44,245 nucleotides of DNA from Ruminococcus sp. (GTDB taxonomy: Bacteria; Bacillota; Clostridia; Oscillospirales; Acutalibacteraceae). The position numbers and the translations under genes were made by a program. The notes under the pieces are model-generated. The model made no database searches. It worked only from the letters and a program-made list of their open reading frames with translations, and was not told where the DNA came from. Every line of letters starts with the position of its first letter. Position 1 is the first letter of the stretch. Location of the stretch: the NCBI GenBank assembly GCA_022511005.1, contig JAFLSJ010000006.1:1-44245 (forward strand), given 5' to 3'. Positions 31,819 through 42,142 of this stretch are shown in pieces.

Positions 31819-32436
31819 TTAAATTTCTCGTTTCTTATAAAATGCAATGGATAAAAGCCACGATGCTATATAAATAACAGCTGCTGAGATACAAACGGCA
31901 ATAATAACAAAGGTATTATTAAGAATGAATGTAGATTCCTGATAGACAGAAAAAACTATAAATGCGGCACAGGTTGCACCGACTACCACATAATAAATAA
32001 TTCTTCCTTTTTCTGCACCGTACTTAAACATAAAAGGCATAAAAACAGACGGGGCGACTAAACAAATAGATGCGACAAAAGCTATTACCGAAAGATAATT
32101 CATAAGTATAAAAGAGGTATTTATCATTTTAAATGCCTGAACAATAGCAGTAAGCAGTATTATTGTTGCACCCGAAAAAAGACCAATAATATATTTAGCC
32201 GAAACAAGCTGAACTCTTGAAACAGGGAGTGTTGCACTATAGATACTCCATTTTTCCCGTTCATCATATGAGTACAGAGTGGCGGGTATCATACCTACTA
32301 TTAAGCAGGGATAAACGGTTAAGAATGCACTGTGTTCATTAATAAAGGAAGCTCCTATAAAAACCGCTATTATTAAAATAAATGCTCTGCAATATTTAAA
32401 TGTCAGGTATAAATCCTTCAAAAGCAAACCTTTCAT
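31819..32436 (-). CDS. ABC-2 type transporter permease
   Basis: A 205-aa membrane protein with six hydrophobic helices, starting MKGLLLKDLYLTFKYCRAFIL, the usual opening of short ABC2_membrane_5-type permeases in GntR-ABC cassettes. SYDEREKWSIYSATLPVSRVQLVSAKY (from about 57; shown as its parts YDEREKW and LPVSRVQLVSAKY) is the conserved loop contacting the ATPase. The frame extends 14 codons upstream, but AAAGGAGGC precedes the ATG at 32436, one base after the ATPase stop. Substrate is unknown; such systems often respond to cell-wall-active peptides. Confidence 0.85.
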   Translation of the reverse strand: MKGLLLKDLYLTFKYCRAFILIIAVFIGASFINEHSAFLTVYPCLIVGMIPATLYSYDEREKWSIYSATLPVSRVQLVSAKYIIGLFSGATIILLTAIVQAFKMINTSFILMNYLSVIAFVASICLVAPSVFMPFMFKYGAEKGRIIYYVVVGATCAAFIVFSVYQESTFILNNTFVIIAVCISAAVIYIASWLLSIAFYKKREI

Positions 32437-32437
32437 T

Positions 32438-33280
32438 CTATTTTGCCTCCTTTGCCATAAAAATAAATAATTGCTCAATATCAGTTATACTTATTTCCAT
32501 ACCTGTTTGGATTTTATTTCTTGCGACAATGGCTTCTACTCCGTAAGGAGTTTCTTTTTTGCCGATAATTGCAGAAGGGGAGATGTTGATTAAATCATCG
32601 GCTGAACAATGAATAATACCGTACTGCTCTTTAAGTCTGTCTTTTTCCTCACAAAGTAGTAATTTGCCTTTATGAAGAAAAGCAATATAATCGCAGATTT
32701 TTTCAAGGTCGCTTACTATATGAGACGAAATAAGAATAGCGTGGTTTTCATCTCTTGTAAACTCACCGAATATATCAATTACTTCATCACGGATAAGAGG
32801 GTCAAGTCCGCTTGTAGCTTCATCTAAAATCAGAGGTTTGGCATTGTGTGAAAGTGCAACGGCTATACCAAGCTTCATTTTCATACCTCGTGAAAATTCC
32901 TTGAATTTCTTATTGTCGGGAATAGACAGCTTTTTTAGATATTCTGAATAGGTGTATTCATTCCAGTTTTTAAAGGTATATTTCATAATTTTACCCACTT
33001 GCTTCGCAGTAAGACATTCAGAAATCCCTACTTCATCAAGTACAACACCGATATCCTCTTTGGTTAGCAGTAAATTATCTTTATTGTCTTTTCCTAAGAT
33101 TGTGATACTTCCGCTGTCTCGGCTTATCATATCAAGTATCAGTTTTATAGTTGTAGTTTTTCCTGCACCGTTTTCTCCAATCAACCCAATAATACACCCA
33201 TTTGGAAGTGTAAGATTAAGACGGTCTAAAGTGAAGCCTTTATAAGACTTGCTTAAATCTTTAATTTCAATTGCGTTCAT
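32438..33280 (-). CDS. ABC transporter ATP-binding protein (GntR-linked)
   Basis: A 280-aa ATPase with Walker A GENGAGKTTTIK (about 35-46), signature FSRGMKMKLG (about 128-137), Walker B PLILDEATSGLDP (about 148-160) and H-loop ILISSHIVSDL (about 177-187). The C-terminal ~70 residues are the regulatory extension common in BcrA/YtrB-type exporters. GGAGG precedes the ATG. It overlaps the GntR gene by 14 nt and abuts the permease, so the three are one operon controlled by the first gene. Confidence 0.9.
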   Translation of the reverse strand: MNAIEIKDLSKSYKGFTLDRLNLTLPNGCIIGLIGENGAGKTTTIKLILDMISRDSGSITILGKDNKDNLLLTKEDIGVVLDEVGISECLTAKQVGKIMKYTFKNWNEYTYSEYLKKLSIPDNKKFKEFSRGMKMKLGIAVALSHNAKPLILDEATSGLDPLIRDEVIDIFGEFTRDENHAILISSHIVSDLEKICDYIAFLHKGKLLLCEEKDRLKEQYGIIHCSADDLINISPSAIIGKKETPYGVEAIVARNKIQTGMEISITDIEQLFIFMAKEAK

Positions 33281-33656
33281 TGTTCTTTTCCTCCATTATG
33301 TATTTGAACATTTCTATAATTTCTTCTCTGCTTAAATTACAGGTAGCCGCAAGCTGTATTATATCCTCCATATGCTTTTCAATCTTTTTGAGGTTTTCTT
33401 CACGGAGTAATTCTGTATTTTTCGGAGCGACAAAACATCCTTTAGCCGGTACAATATATATAAAGCCTTCATTTTCAAGCTCGTCATATGCACGTTTTGT
33501 AGTTATTACACTGATGTGTAAATCTTTAGCTAAGTTGCGGATAGAGGGAAGAAGTTCATCTTCCTGTAATGCACCGCTGATAATCTGGCTTTTAATTTGA
33601 GAATAGATTTGGTCGTAGATTGGTAAACCGCTTTTATTATCAATAAAAATGTTCAA
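33267..33656 (-). CDS. GntR family regulator, YtrA subfamily
   Basis: A 129-aa repressor: winged helix-turn-helix (about 1-75; LNIFIDNKSGLPIYDQIYSQ, LPSIRNLAKDLHISVITTKR, AYDELENEGFIYIVPAKGCF) and a short C-terminal helical dimerisation segment (about 85-129), the YtrA layout. The frame has an ATG at 33686, but that codon lies 2 nt after the -10 hexamer, at or before the transcription start, so it cannot be used. The TTG at 33656, after AGAGGAAGTGG, gives the usual family start. It represses its own operon, judged by the operator at 33676-33700, until the effector arrives (inference). Confidence 0.87.
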   Translation of the reverse strand: MNIFIDNKSGLPIYDQIYSQIKSQIISGALQEDELLPSIRNLAKDLHISVITTKRAYDELENEGFIYIVPAKGCFVAPKNTELLREENLKKIEKHMEDIIQLAATCNLSREEIIEMFKYIMEEKNNERN

Positions 33657-33675
33657 ATTGCCACTTCCTCTATTA

Positions 33676-33717
33676 ACTGTATACATACAGTATATACAGT
33701 TATAACAAAATTGTCAA
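33676..33717 (-). promoter_or_regulatory. Promoter and operator of the GntR-ABC operon
   Basis: On the minus strand, TTGACA (33712-33717) and TATACT (33689-33694) are spaced by 17 bp. A 25-bp operator with perfect arms ACTGTATA (33676-33683) and TATACAGT (33693-33700) covers the -10 and the start. An inner ATACAG repeat makes three copies of the half-site. Confidence 0.8.
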
Positions 33718-33787
33718 GAGATTTTGAAAAAATAAACGGTGGAAAAAGTTAGTTTAAAGATTTTTATTTTTGGTTTACAGATAAAGA

Positions 33788-33815
33788 AAAAACCTCTCCT
33801 TACGGAGAGGTTTTT
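33788..33815. terminator. Terminator of ilvBNC
   Basis: AAAAACCTCTCC (33788-33799) pairs perfectly with GGAGAGGTTTTT (33804-33815), loop TTAC; A/T-rich on both sides. It lies 23 nt past the ilvC stop. Confidence 0.9.
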
Positions 33816-33838
33816 ACAATTTATATTATAATTATAAA

Positions 33839-35418
<1,580 letters not shown>

Positions 35419-35428
35419 AGCTTACCTC

Positions 35429-37051
35429 TTAAATAGATGGAGTGTCAGGGAAAACATTGCAAACAAGGATAAACGCCTCGTCCGATTTTACCATTTCTTT
35501 TGCAATATTTTCTGCTTCTTCATTTGAATTTGCAGTTGCACACTTAATTCCGTATGCCTTTGCAAGAAGCTCAATGTTTGGTTCATCGTTAAGAATTGTA
35601 GCGGAATGTCTGCTGTTATAAAGATTATCCTGCAATTCTCTTACCATACCAAGCCTTGAGTTTTTCATTACAATTATTTTAACTCCCAGATTGTTTTGGG
35701 CAATTGTAGCAAGCTCGTTTAAGCTCATCTGGAAGCTTCCGTCACCGCAAACTGCAACAATATCACGGTCAGGTCTTGCGAATTTTGCACCGATTGCGGC
35801 AGGAATTGAGTATCCCATTGTTCCCATACCGCCTGTTGTCAAAAATCTGCCTTCTCTGATTTTAAAGTTATTTGCACACCAAATTTGGTTCTGACCTACA
35901 TCGGCAACAAGTATTGCCTTTGACCTTAACATAGAGCTTAATTTGCCGATAAGGTTTCTCGGCTCAACAAAACCTTCAAACACTTTAGGTGTTCTTGAAA
36001 GCTCTTTTTTCCATATTTTAATACAATCGGTCCAATCAGAAGATACCTTATAATTGCCGATTTGCTCTAAAAGATTATTTATTACATTTTTCATATCGCC
36101 TACGATTGGAATTGTTGTTTTAACATTTTTTCCGATTTCAGCAGGGTCAATGTCTATATGAATAACATTTGCTCTTTGTCCCATCTGGTCAGGTGCTGCA
36201 ACTGCACGGTCGCCCAGTCTTGCACCGCATACTATAACAAGGTCAGCTTCATGTAATGCACGGTTTGCCGTTGGTTTGCCGAAGGTTCCCAGCATACCCA
36301 TATAAAGCTCATGCTCTGATGGCATTACGCCGATTCCCATCATAGTGGAAAGTACGGGGATACCTGTTTTTTCTGCAAAAGAAACAAGCTTCAGCTTTGA
36401 GCCTGAACCCAATACTCCGCCACCTGCGACGATTATAGGCTTTTTACTTTTATTAATAAGCTCAATCGCTCTTTTAATCTGAACATTATGTCCCTTTGTG
36501 TTTGGTTTATAGCCTACAATATTTACACTTTCGGGATATACAAATTCTTCAATTTCATTTAACTGAATATCAATAGGGATATCAATTAAAACAGGACCGG
36601 GTCTGCCGGTTGTTGCAATATGAAATGCTTCTTTAAAAACTCTTGGCAAGTCCTCTGTTTTATATACAAGGTAGCTGTGTTTTACAAACGGCTCGCAGGC
36701 ACCTGTAATATCTGCTTCCTGAAAAACATCTCTGCCTATTAAATCAGAACGCACCTGTCCTGTTATAGCAATTAGAGGAATAGAATCCATATAAGCTGTT
36801 GCAATACCTGTAATAAGGTTAGTTGCTCCCGGACCTGATGTTGCAACGCATACGCCTACTGTGGACTTTGCTCTTGCATAACCGCTTGCAGCGTGAACAG
36901 CATTTTGCTCTTGTCTTACAAGAATATGTTTAATATCTGAATCATATAAAGAATCGTAGAATGGGCAAATTGCCGCACCGGGATATCCGAATACAACTGA
37001 AACATTTTCTGCTTCAAGGCATTTTACCATTATATCTGCGCCGTTTATCAT
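35429..37051 (-). CDS. ilvB: Acetolactate synthase large subunit
   Basis: ThDP-dependent condensation of pyruvate to acetolactate, first step of branched-chain amino-acid synthesis. The 540-aa protein has the start MINGADIMVKCLEAENVSVV, the catalytic Glu in HILVRQEQNAVHAASGYARA (about 48), the FAD region GKPTANRALHEADLVIVCGA (about 255-275) and the ThDP motif VCGDGSFQMSLNELATIAQN (about 413-432). It is slightly shorter than many homologues at the C-terminus but has all domains. The ribosome-binding site AGGAGC is rather far (13 nt) from the ATG. It is first in ilvBNC; the short leader shows no T-box. Confidence 0.94.
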   Translation of the reverse strand: MINGADIMVKCLEAENVSVVFGYPGAAICPFYDSLYDSDIKHILVRQEQNAVHAASGYARAKSTVGVCVATSGPGATNLITGIATAYMDSIPLIAITGQVRSDLIGRDVFQEADITGACEPFVKHSYLVYKTEDLPRVFKEAFHIATTGRPGPVLIDIPIDIQLNEIEEFVYPESVNIVGYKPNTKGHNVQIKRAIELINKSKKPIIVAGGGVLGSGSKLKLVSFAEKTGIPVLSTMMGIGVMPSEHELYMGMLGTFGKPTANRALHEADLVIVCGARLGDRAVAAPDQMGQRANVIHIDIDPAEIGKNVKTTIPIVGDMKNVINNLLEQIGNYKVSSDWTDCIKIWKKELSRTPKVFEGFVEPRNLIGKLSSMLRSKAILVADVGQNQIWCANNFKIREGRFLTTGGMGTMGYSIPAAIGAKFARPDRDIVAVCGDGSFQMSLNELATIAQNNLGVKIIVMKNSRLGMVRELQDNLYNSRHSATILNDEPNIELLAKAYGIKCATANSNEEAENIAKEMVKSDEAFILVCNVFPDTPSI

Positions 37052-37110
37052 AATCTAATATTCGCTCCTACCTTTATGTTATTGTTTCTTCTAAAGGCTG
37101 TATAAGGCTT

Positions 37111-37139
37111 ATTATAATACATAATAAAGAAATTGTAAA
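37111..37139 (-). promoter_or_regulatory. ilvBNC promoter
   Basis: On the minus strand, TTTACA (37134-37139) and TATAAT (37111-37116) are spaced by 17 bp. The leader to ilvB is only about 50 nt. The divergent region 37140-37226 is AT-rich without a clear site. Confidence 0.75.
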
Positions 37140-37226
37140 GTGCAAAAATAAGAAGAATTCAAGGTTTTATGCAATATTTTAGAATTTTCAAATTAGCTTT
37201 TAATTTTGGAGAGGTTATTTGTTAAA

Positions 37227-37252
37227 AGTCAAAATATTATTTAAAAGTCAAA
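37227..37252 (+). promoter_or_regulatory. Upstream CtsR-like heptads
   Basis: Two AGTCAAA heptads (37227-37233, 37246-37252) 19 bp apart, instead of the usual 10. They may be auxiliary CtsR contacts roughly two helical turns apart, or chance. Confidence 0.3.
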
Positions 37253-37331
37253 AATTTGAAAAATTTTGAATTTATTAGAAAATCGAAGGATTCGTGAGAT
37301 ATTTTATGATAAACTGTACTGAATAAGAATA

Positions 37332-37364
37332 ATTGACTTTATTTGACTTTGACTTTAACTGACT
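37332..37364 (-). promoter_or_regulatory. Tandem CtsR boxes
   Basis: The minus strand carries two CtsR boxes (consensus RGTCAAANANRGTCAAA) sharing one base: AGTCAAATAAAGTCAAT (37332-37348, one mismatch) and AGTCAGTTAAAGTCAAA (37348-37364, two mismatches). They overlap the -35 of the ctsR promoter. Confidence 0.85.
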
Positions 37365-37392
37365 TTGATTTTATAATAAGACTAAAGTCAAA
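37349..37392 (+). promoter_or_regulatory. ctsR operon promoter
   Basis: TTGACT (37349-37354) and TATAAT (37372-37377) are spaced by 17 bp. A further AGTCAAA heptad (37386-37392) lies at the predicted start of transcription. Confidence 0.85.
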
Positions 37393-37427
37393 AGTTTAAA
37401 TGGTTTAAATTTAAGGAAGTGGTTTAT

Positions 37428-37880
37428 ATGCGTATGAGCGATTTGGTGGCTCAGTATATATTGGAAATGTTAGAACAACAAGGCGGTAACGCTGAAATTC
37501 AGAGAAATGAGCTTGCAGGAAATTTAGGCTGTGTTCCAAGTCAGATCAACTATGTTATAACCTCACGATTCACTCCCGAACAGGGATATATAGTTGAAAG
37601 CCGAAGAGGCGGCGGAGGATATATCAGAATTACAAGAGTTAAAACCGATAGAAGTACAGCCTTAATGCATATTATAAATTCAATAGGTGGGACACTTGAT
37701 AAATCAAGTGCAGAAATAATGATTAAGAATATGTATTCTCAGTCAATAATAGATGAAAGAATAGCAAAAATGCTTTTATCAGCTATGAGCGAGAGAGTTT
37801 ATACGGATATTCCCCAGGAGCAGAGGAATATGCTCAGGGCGAGAATATTTAAAAATATGCTTTTAAGTTTATATAATTAA
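37428..37880 (+). CDS. ctsR: Transcriptional repressor of class III heat-shock genes CtsR
   Basis: CtsR represses clp genes and is inactivated by heat and by McsB-directed turnover. The 150-aa protein has the winged helix-turn-helix (SDLVAQYILEMLEQQGGNAE, about 3-22; LGCVPSQINYVITSRFTPEQ, about 32-51) and the tetraglycine heat-sensing wing ESRRGGGGYIRI (about 56-67). A GTG at 37419 lies in the AAGGAAGTGG ribosome-binding site, so the ATG at 37428 is chosen; ATG 37434 is a possible alternative. First gene of ctsR-mcsA-mcsB-clpC, with its own operators upstream. Confidence 0.95.
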   Translation: MRMSDLVAQYILEMLEQQGGNAEIQRNELAGNLGCVPSQINYVITSRFTPEQGYIVESRRGGGGYIRITRVKTDRSTALMHIINSIGGTLDKSSAEIMIKNMYSQSIIDERIAKMLLSAMSERVYTDIPQEQRNMLRARIFKNMLLSLYN

Positions 37881-37895
37881 AAGGAGAAATTATTT

Positions 37896-38438
37896 ATGAA
37901 ATGTCAAAAATGCGGTATGCGTGAGGCAACCACACATATAAAAACAGTTAAAAACGGTGAGTATGCACAGTATGAGCTTTGCTCTCAATGTGCAAAGGAA
38001 ATGGGATACACAAACATTTTTTCAGATATGGAAAATGAATTTTCAAACTTTTTAGGAAGCTTTTTCGGCAATGCTCTTCCTGCAAGAACACAGGCTACAA
38101 GATGTGAAAGTTGCGGAAGCACATATAACGAAATTGCAAAATCAGGACATGTGGGCTGTGCAGATTGTTACGATACATTTTGGGAACAGCTTATGCCGTC
38201 AATAAGACGTATGCACGGCAACACAACCCATTGCGGAAAAATGCCTCACAGCCTTGAATATACAAAATCAGAGGGAACGAGTGTTTCGGAAGAAAAAGAG
38301 AACACGGAAAATATTAATTCTCAGATAGAATTACTGAAACAGTCGCTTGAAAAGGCGGTAAAAGAACAAAACTTCGAAAAAGCGGCAGAGCTAAGAGATA
38401 AAATCAAGGAACTGGAGGAAAACAAAAATGCAGAATGA
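37896..38438 (+). CDS. mcsA: McsA, zinc-finger activator of McsB (UVR domain)
   Basis: McsA binds and activates the arginine kinase McsB. The 180-aa protein starts MKCQKCGMREATTHI and has four Cys pairs: CQKC (about 3-6), CSQC (about 29-32), CESC (about 71-74) and CADC (about 88-91), then a UvrB/UvrC coiled-coil motif near the C-terminus (LLKQSLEKAVKEQNFEKAAE, about 144-163). AAAGGAG lies before the ATG, 15 nt after ctsR. The last 11 nt overlap mcsB. Confidence 0.94.
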   Translation: MKCQKCGMREATTHIKTVKNGEYAQYELCSQCAKEMGYTNIFSDMENEFSNFLGSFFGNALPARTQATRCESCGSTYNEIAKSGHVGCADCYDTFWEQLMPSIRRMHGNTTHCGKMPHSLEYTKSEGTSVSEEKENTENINSQIELLKQSLEKAVKEQNFEKAAELRDKIKELEENKNAE

Positions 38439-39417
38439 TGTAGTTATTTCAACAAGAGTAAGACTTGCAAGAAATTTAGCGGAATTTCCGTTCCCCTGCA
38501 AGCTGAACGATAAGGGCAAAGAAGTTGTAATAGATAAAGTTAAATCTGCAATTAAAGACAGCAATAGCGCAGTAAGCAATGATTTTCAGTTTCTCGATTT
38601 AGAACAGATGAATGAAATGCAAAGATTAAATCTTGTAGAGCATCATCTTGTTAGCCCTGAGTTTATCAGCAACACAAAGGGCAGAGCCTTGCTTATAACT
38701 AAGGATAATAAAATAAGCATTATGGTAAATGAAGAAGACCATTTGCGTATTCAGGTTATAAATAAAGGCTTTGATTTAGAAGAAACCTACTTTTTGGCAG
38801 ACAAGGTTGATACACTTCTTGATGAAAATTTAAAGTTTGCATTTAATAAAAAGCTGGGATACCTTACACAATGTCCTACAAATTTAGGAACAGGTATGAG
38901 AGCATCTGTTATGCTTCATTTGCCTGCATTGCAAAAAACAAGAGCAATCGGCAGAATTACAGGAAATCTCTCAAAGTTAGGACTTACCATAAGAGGAATT
39001 TACGGTGAGGGCAGTGAGCCTAAGGGAGCTATGTATCAGCTATCTAATCAGGTTACTTTAGGTATAAGCGAGAAAGCCGCACTTGAAAACCTTAAAAATA
39101 TTACAGAACAGCTTGTTAATCAGGAAAAAATTACGAGAGAAAGACTGTTTAAAAGCATAGAAACAAAAGATACTGTTTTTCGCAGTATGGGTATATTAAA
39201 ATATGCTAAGACTATCAGCCACGATGAAGCAATGAAGCTGTTGTCAAATGTAAGGCTTGGCGTTGTTGCAGGTGAAATTACCGATGTAAGCTGTGAAACA
39301 ATAGACGAACTTTTTACACAAATTCAACCTGCCGGATTAATGGTTAAAGAAAATAAAAAACTAACTCCCGAAGAAAGGGACATAATAAGAGCAGAACTAA
39401 TACAGGCAACATTATAG
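38428..39417 (+). CDS. mcsB: Protein-arginine kinase McsB
   Basis: McsB phosphorylates arginines and marks proteins for ClpC-ClpP. The 329-aa sequence has the phosphagen-kinase core: VVISTRVRLARNLAEFPFP (about 5-23), MVNEEDHLRIQVI (about 107-119), the catalytic Cys loop CPTNLGTGMRASVMLHLP (about 149-166) and RGIYGEGSEPKGAMYQLSNQ (about 189-208). The pArg-binding RDxxRA motif is present near the end (ERDIIRAEL). It lacks the ~20-residue N-terminal extension of B. subtilis McsB, but GGAGG 8 nt upstream supports this start. The 11-nt overlap with mcsA implies coupling. Confidence 0.94.
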   Translation: MQNDVVISTRVRLARNLAEFPFPCKLNDKGKEVVIDKVKSAIKDSNSAVSNDFQFLDLEQMNEMQRLNLVEHHLVSPEFISNTKGRALLITKDNKISIMVNEEDHLRIQVINKGFDLEETYFLADKVDTLLDENLKFAFNKKLGYLTQCPTNLGTGMRASVMLHLPALQKTRAIGRITGNLSKLGLTIRGIYGEGSEPKGAMYQLSNQVTLGISEKAALENLKNITEQLVNQEKITRERLFKSIETKDTVFRSMGILKYAKTISHDEAMKLLSNVRLGVVAGEITDVSCETIDELFTQIQPAGLMVKENKKLTPEERDIIRAELIQATL

Positions 39418-39459
39418 AACCTTTTTGGCAGTTAGTTCTGTATGAAGGAAGGTAATAGT

Positions 39460-41910
39460 ATGTATCAATTTAAAGGATTTACACAAAAGGCAAATGAGGC
39501 AATTAACCTTGCATTAAAAAATGCAGGAGAAATGGGTCACACATATGTGGGAACAGAGCATTTGCTTTTAGGTCTTATAGAAGAGGGAACAGGCGTTGCC
39601 GCAACTGTTCTTGAAGAAAACGGCTTAGATAAAGAAGATTATAAGAATAAAATTGAAAGCTCAACAGGTGTGGGCAGTAAAACCGTTTTAACCCCTGAGG
39701 ATTTAACGCCCAGAACAAAAAGAGCTATGCAGATGGCAACGGTGATTTCTTCCCGTATGGGTAACAATTATGTTGGCACAGAGCACTTGCTTCTTGCAAT
39801 TATATCTGAAAGCGACAGCTACGCAGTAAGATTTTTAAACGAGCTTGCCATTAATATTCAATCTGTTGCTGATTCAATTCAGAACAATATGCAGCAAACA
39901 GGAGAAGGCGGAGATTTCAGCGGTTTTGAAAACGGAAAGGTCGGTAAAAATTCAAATACCAAAACTCTTGAAAAGTTCGGCAGAGATTTAACAAAGTCTG
40001 CGAAGAGCGGTGAGATCGATCCGGTTATAGGCAGAAATAAAGAAATTGAGAGAGTTATTCAAATTCTTTCAAGAAGAACTAAAAATAATCCTGTTTTAAT
40101 CGGTGAGCCGGGTGTAGGTAAAACTGCCGTTGCAGAGGGTCTTGCTTTGAAAATTGCAAAAGATGAAGTCCCAGAACTTTTAAAGGATAAAAGAATTTTT
40201 GCACTTGATTTAACAGGTATGATTGCAGGCGCAAAATACAGGGGTGATTTTGAAGAGCGTATTAAAGCGGTAATGGATGAGGTTAAAAACTCAAACGACA
40301 TTATTCTTTTTATTGATGAGCTCCATACAATTGTAGGTGCCGGTCAGGCAGAAGGCTCCGCAGATGCGGCTAATATTTTAAAGCCTGCTCTTGCAAGGGG
40401 AGATTTTCAGGTTATCGGTGCAACAACTATTGAAGAATACAGAAAGCACATTGAAAAGGATGCTGCTTTGGAAAGACGTTTTCAGCCTGTAACTGTGGGA
40501 GAGCCTACACAAGAGGAGGCTGTTGAAATTCTTAAAGGTCTGCGTGACAGATACGAGGCCCACCACAAGGTTAAAATTACAGACGAGGCTATAGAATCGG
40601 CAGTAACTCTTTCTTCAAGATATATTGCAGACAGATACCTGCCTGATAAAGCTATTGACCTTATTGATGAAGCATCATCAAAGGTAAGACTTAAAAGCTT
40701 AACATATCCGCCTGAGCTTAAAAGCATTGAGGATAATATTAAAAATATAGAAAAAGAAAAGGCAAGTGCCGTAAATGAGCAGGATTTTGAGCGTGCAGCA
40801 AAGCTTCGTGACGAAGAAAAAGAGCAGAGTTCAAAGCTTGAAGAGCTTAAAAAACAATGGCAGGAAAAAAGCAGTATCAGCAGCGGCGAGGTAACAGGAG
40901 AAGATATTGCGAAAATTGTTTCCGATTGGACAGGTGTTCCCGTCGTTCAATTGACTCAGGAGGAAAGCCAGAGACTTCTTAATATGGAAGAAATTATCCA
41001 TAACAGAGTAGTAGGTCAGGAAGAAGCAGTTAAAGCAGTTTCCAAAGCTATCAGGCGAGGTAGGGTAGGACTTAAGGACCCTAAACGTCCTGTAGGCTCA
41101 TTTATATTCTTAGGACCTACCGGCGTTGGTAAAACAGAGCTTTGCAAGGCTCTTGCACAAGCTATGTTCGGCGATGAAAACGCAATGCTCAGGCTTGATA
41201 TGAGTGAATATATGGAGAAGCACACCGTTTCTAAGCTTATCGGTTCACCTCCCGGTTATGTAGGCTTTGACGAGGGCGGTCAGCTTACTGAAATGGTAAG
41301 AAGAAAACCCTACTCCGTAATTTTGTTTGACGAAATTGAAAAGGCTCATCCTGATGTATTTAATATGCTTTTACAGATTCTTGACGACGGCAGACTGACA
41401 GATTCTCAGGGTAGAACAGTTGATTTTAAAAACACGGTTATTATTATGACATCTAATGTAGGCGCAAGACAGATTGCCGAAAAAAGCGGAGAAACTCTGG
41501 GCTTTGTAACTGCTGATAAAAAGGAAAAGTCACAGGAAGAAATCAAAAATTCCGTAATGAGCGAACTTAAAAAGCTGTTCAGACCCGAATTTTTAAACCG
41601 TGTTGACGATATTATAGTGTTTAATAAACTATCTCAGGAAGAAATTAAAGAAATTGCTGTCAAAATGCTTGATAATCTTAAACAGCGTGTTTTAAATATG
41701 GATATTGAACTTAGCTTTACAGATGCAGCGGTAAGTGCTATTGCTGATGAAGGCTTTGATGATACTTACGGTGCAAGACCTTTAAGAAGAGCAATCCAGA
41801 ATAAAATTGAAGATACTCTTTCCGAAAAAATGCTTGAGGGTACAATATCCGAAACTAATAAAGTTATATGCGATTATAAAGACGGAAAGTTTGTTTTTGA
41901 AAAGAATTAA
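39460..41910 (+). CDS. clpC: ATP-dependent Clp protease ATP-binding subunit ClpC
   Basis: AAA+ unfoldase that feeds pArg-tagged proteins to ClpP. The 816-aa product has two Clp-N repeats (about 1-150; FTQKANEAINLALKNAGEMG, GHTYVGTEHLLLGLI), AAA-1 with GEPGVGKTAVAEGLA (about 208-222), a middle UVR/coiled-coil with EQDFERAAKLRDEEKEQ (about 436-452), AAA-2 with GPTGVGKTELCKALA (about 548-562), and the C-terminal D2-small domain. An ATG at 39442 is in frame, but AAGGAAGG sits between the two ATGs and selects 39460. Last gene of the CtsR operon. Confidence 0.96.
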   Translation: MYQFKGFTQKANEAINLALKNAGEMGHTYVGTEHLLLGLIEEGTGVAATVLEENGLDKEDYKNKIESSTGVGSKTVLTPEDLTPRTKRAMQMATVISSRMGNNYVGTEHLLLAIISESDSYAVRFLNELAINIQSVADSIQNNMQQTGEGGDFSGFENGKVGKNSNTKTLEKFGRDLTKSAKSGEIDPVIGRNKEIERVIQILSRRTKNNPVLIGEPGVGKTAVAEGLALKIAKDEVPELLKDKRIFALDLTGMIAGAKYRGDFEERIKAVMDEVKNSNDIILFIDELHTIVGAGQAEGSADAANILKPALARGDFQVIGATTIEEYRKHIEKDAALERRFQPVTVGEPTQEEAVEILKGLRDRYEAHHKVKITDEAIESAVTLSSRYIADRYLPDKAIDLIDEASSKVRLKSLTYPPELKSIEDNIKNIEKEKASAVNEQDFERAAKLRDEEKEQSSKLEELKKQWQEKSSISSGEVTGEDIAKIVSDWTGVPVVQLTQEESQRLLNMEEIIHNRVVGQEEAVKAVSKAIRRGRVGLKDPKRPVGSFIFLGPTGVGKTELCKALAQAMFGDENAMLRLDMSEYMEKHTVSKLIGSPPGYVGFDEGGQLTEMVRRKPYSVILFDEIEKAHPDVFNMLLQILDDGRLTDSQGRTVDFKNTVIIMTSNVGARQIAEKSGETLGFVTADKKEKSQEEIKNSVMSELKKLFRPEFLNRVDDIIVFNKLSQEEIKEIAVKMLDNLKQRVLNMDIELSFTDAAVSAIADEGFDDTYGARPLRRAIQNKIEDTLSEKMLEGTISETNKVICDYKDGKFVFEKN

Positions 41911-42034
41911 AGATTTTATCTGAGAAAAGTAAAAGTTTTTCCTCGGTTTTTAAAAAAGCTGACGAGGTTCAAAGAGCGAGAAGTTCTTTGTTGTCGACAG
42001 TATCGGCAAAATTCAAATAAATTATTATAAATTT

Positions 42035-42072
42035 AAACCGCCTGGTGTAATTTAACACTCGGCGGTTTTCGT
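42035..42072 (+). terminator. Terminator of the ctsR-clpC operon
   Basis: AAACCGCC (42035-42042) pairs with GGCGGTTT (42061-42068) and an inner GTGT/ACAC stem (42045-42048/42055-42058); a T-rich tail follows. The 124 nt before it contain a weak CCTCG/CGAGG hairpin (about 41941-41966) and nothing else I can support. Confidence 0.75.
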
Positions 42073-42085
42073 TATTTTGCAGTAT

Positions 42086-42127
42086 AAAATAAAAACAAGT
42101 CCGTCTGTATTAACTGACGGGCTTGTT
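42086..42127 (-). terminator. Terminator of the ireB/hypothetical unit
   Basis: AACAAGTCCGTC (42094-42105) pairs with GACGGGCTTGTT (42116-42127) over 12 bp with one G-U; minus-strand TTTTTATTTTA follows. Confidence 0.85.
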
Positions 42128-42142
42128 GTCATAAAAAGAATT

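Noticed and set aside
33684..33686. ATG start for the GntR regulator
   Set aside because: It sits 2 nt from the -10 hexamer, at or before the transcription start; the TTG at 33656 has a proper ribosome-binding site.
37052..37110. T-box or leucine-type leader before ilvB
   Set aside because: The predicted leader is about 50 nt with no specifier hairpin, no T-box AGGGTGG core and no terminator.
41941..42000. Small RNA between clpC and its terminator
   Set aside because: Only weak CCTCG/CGAGG and AAAGA/TTCTTT pairings, no promoter and no separate terminator.
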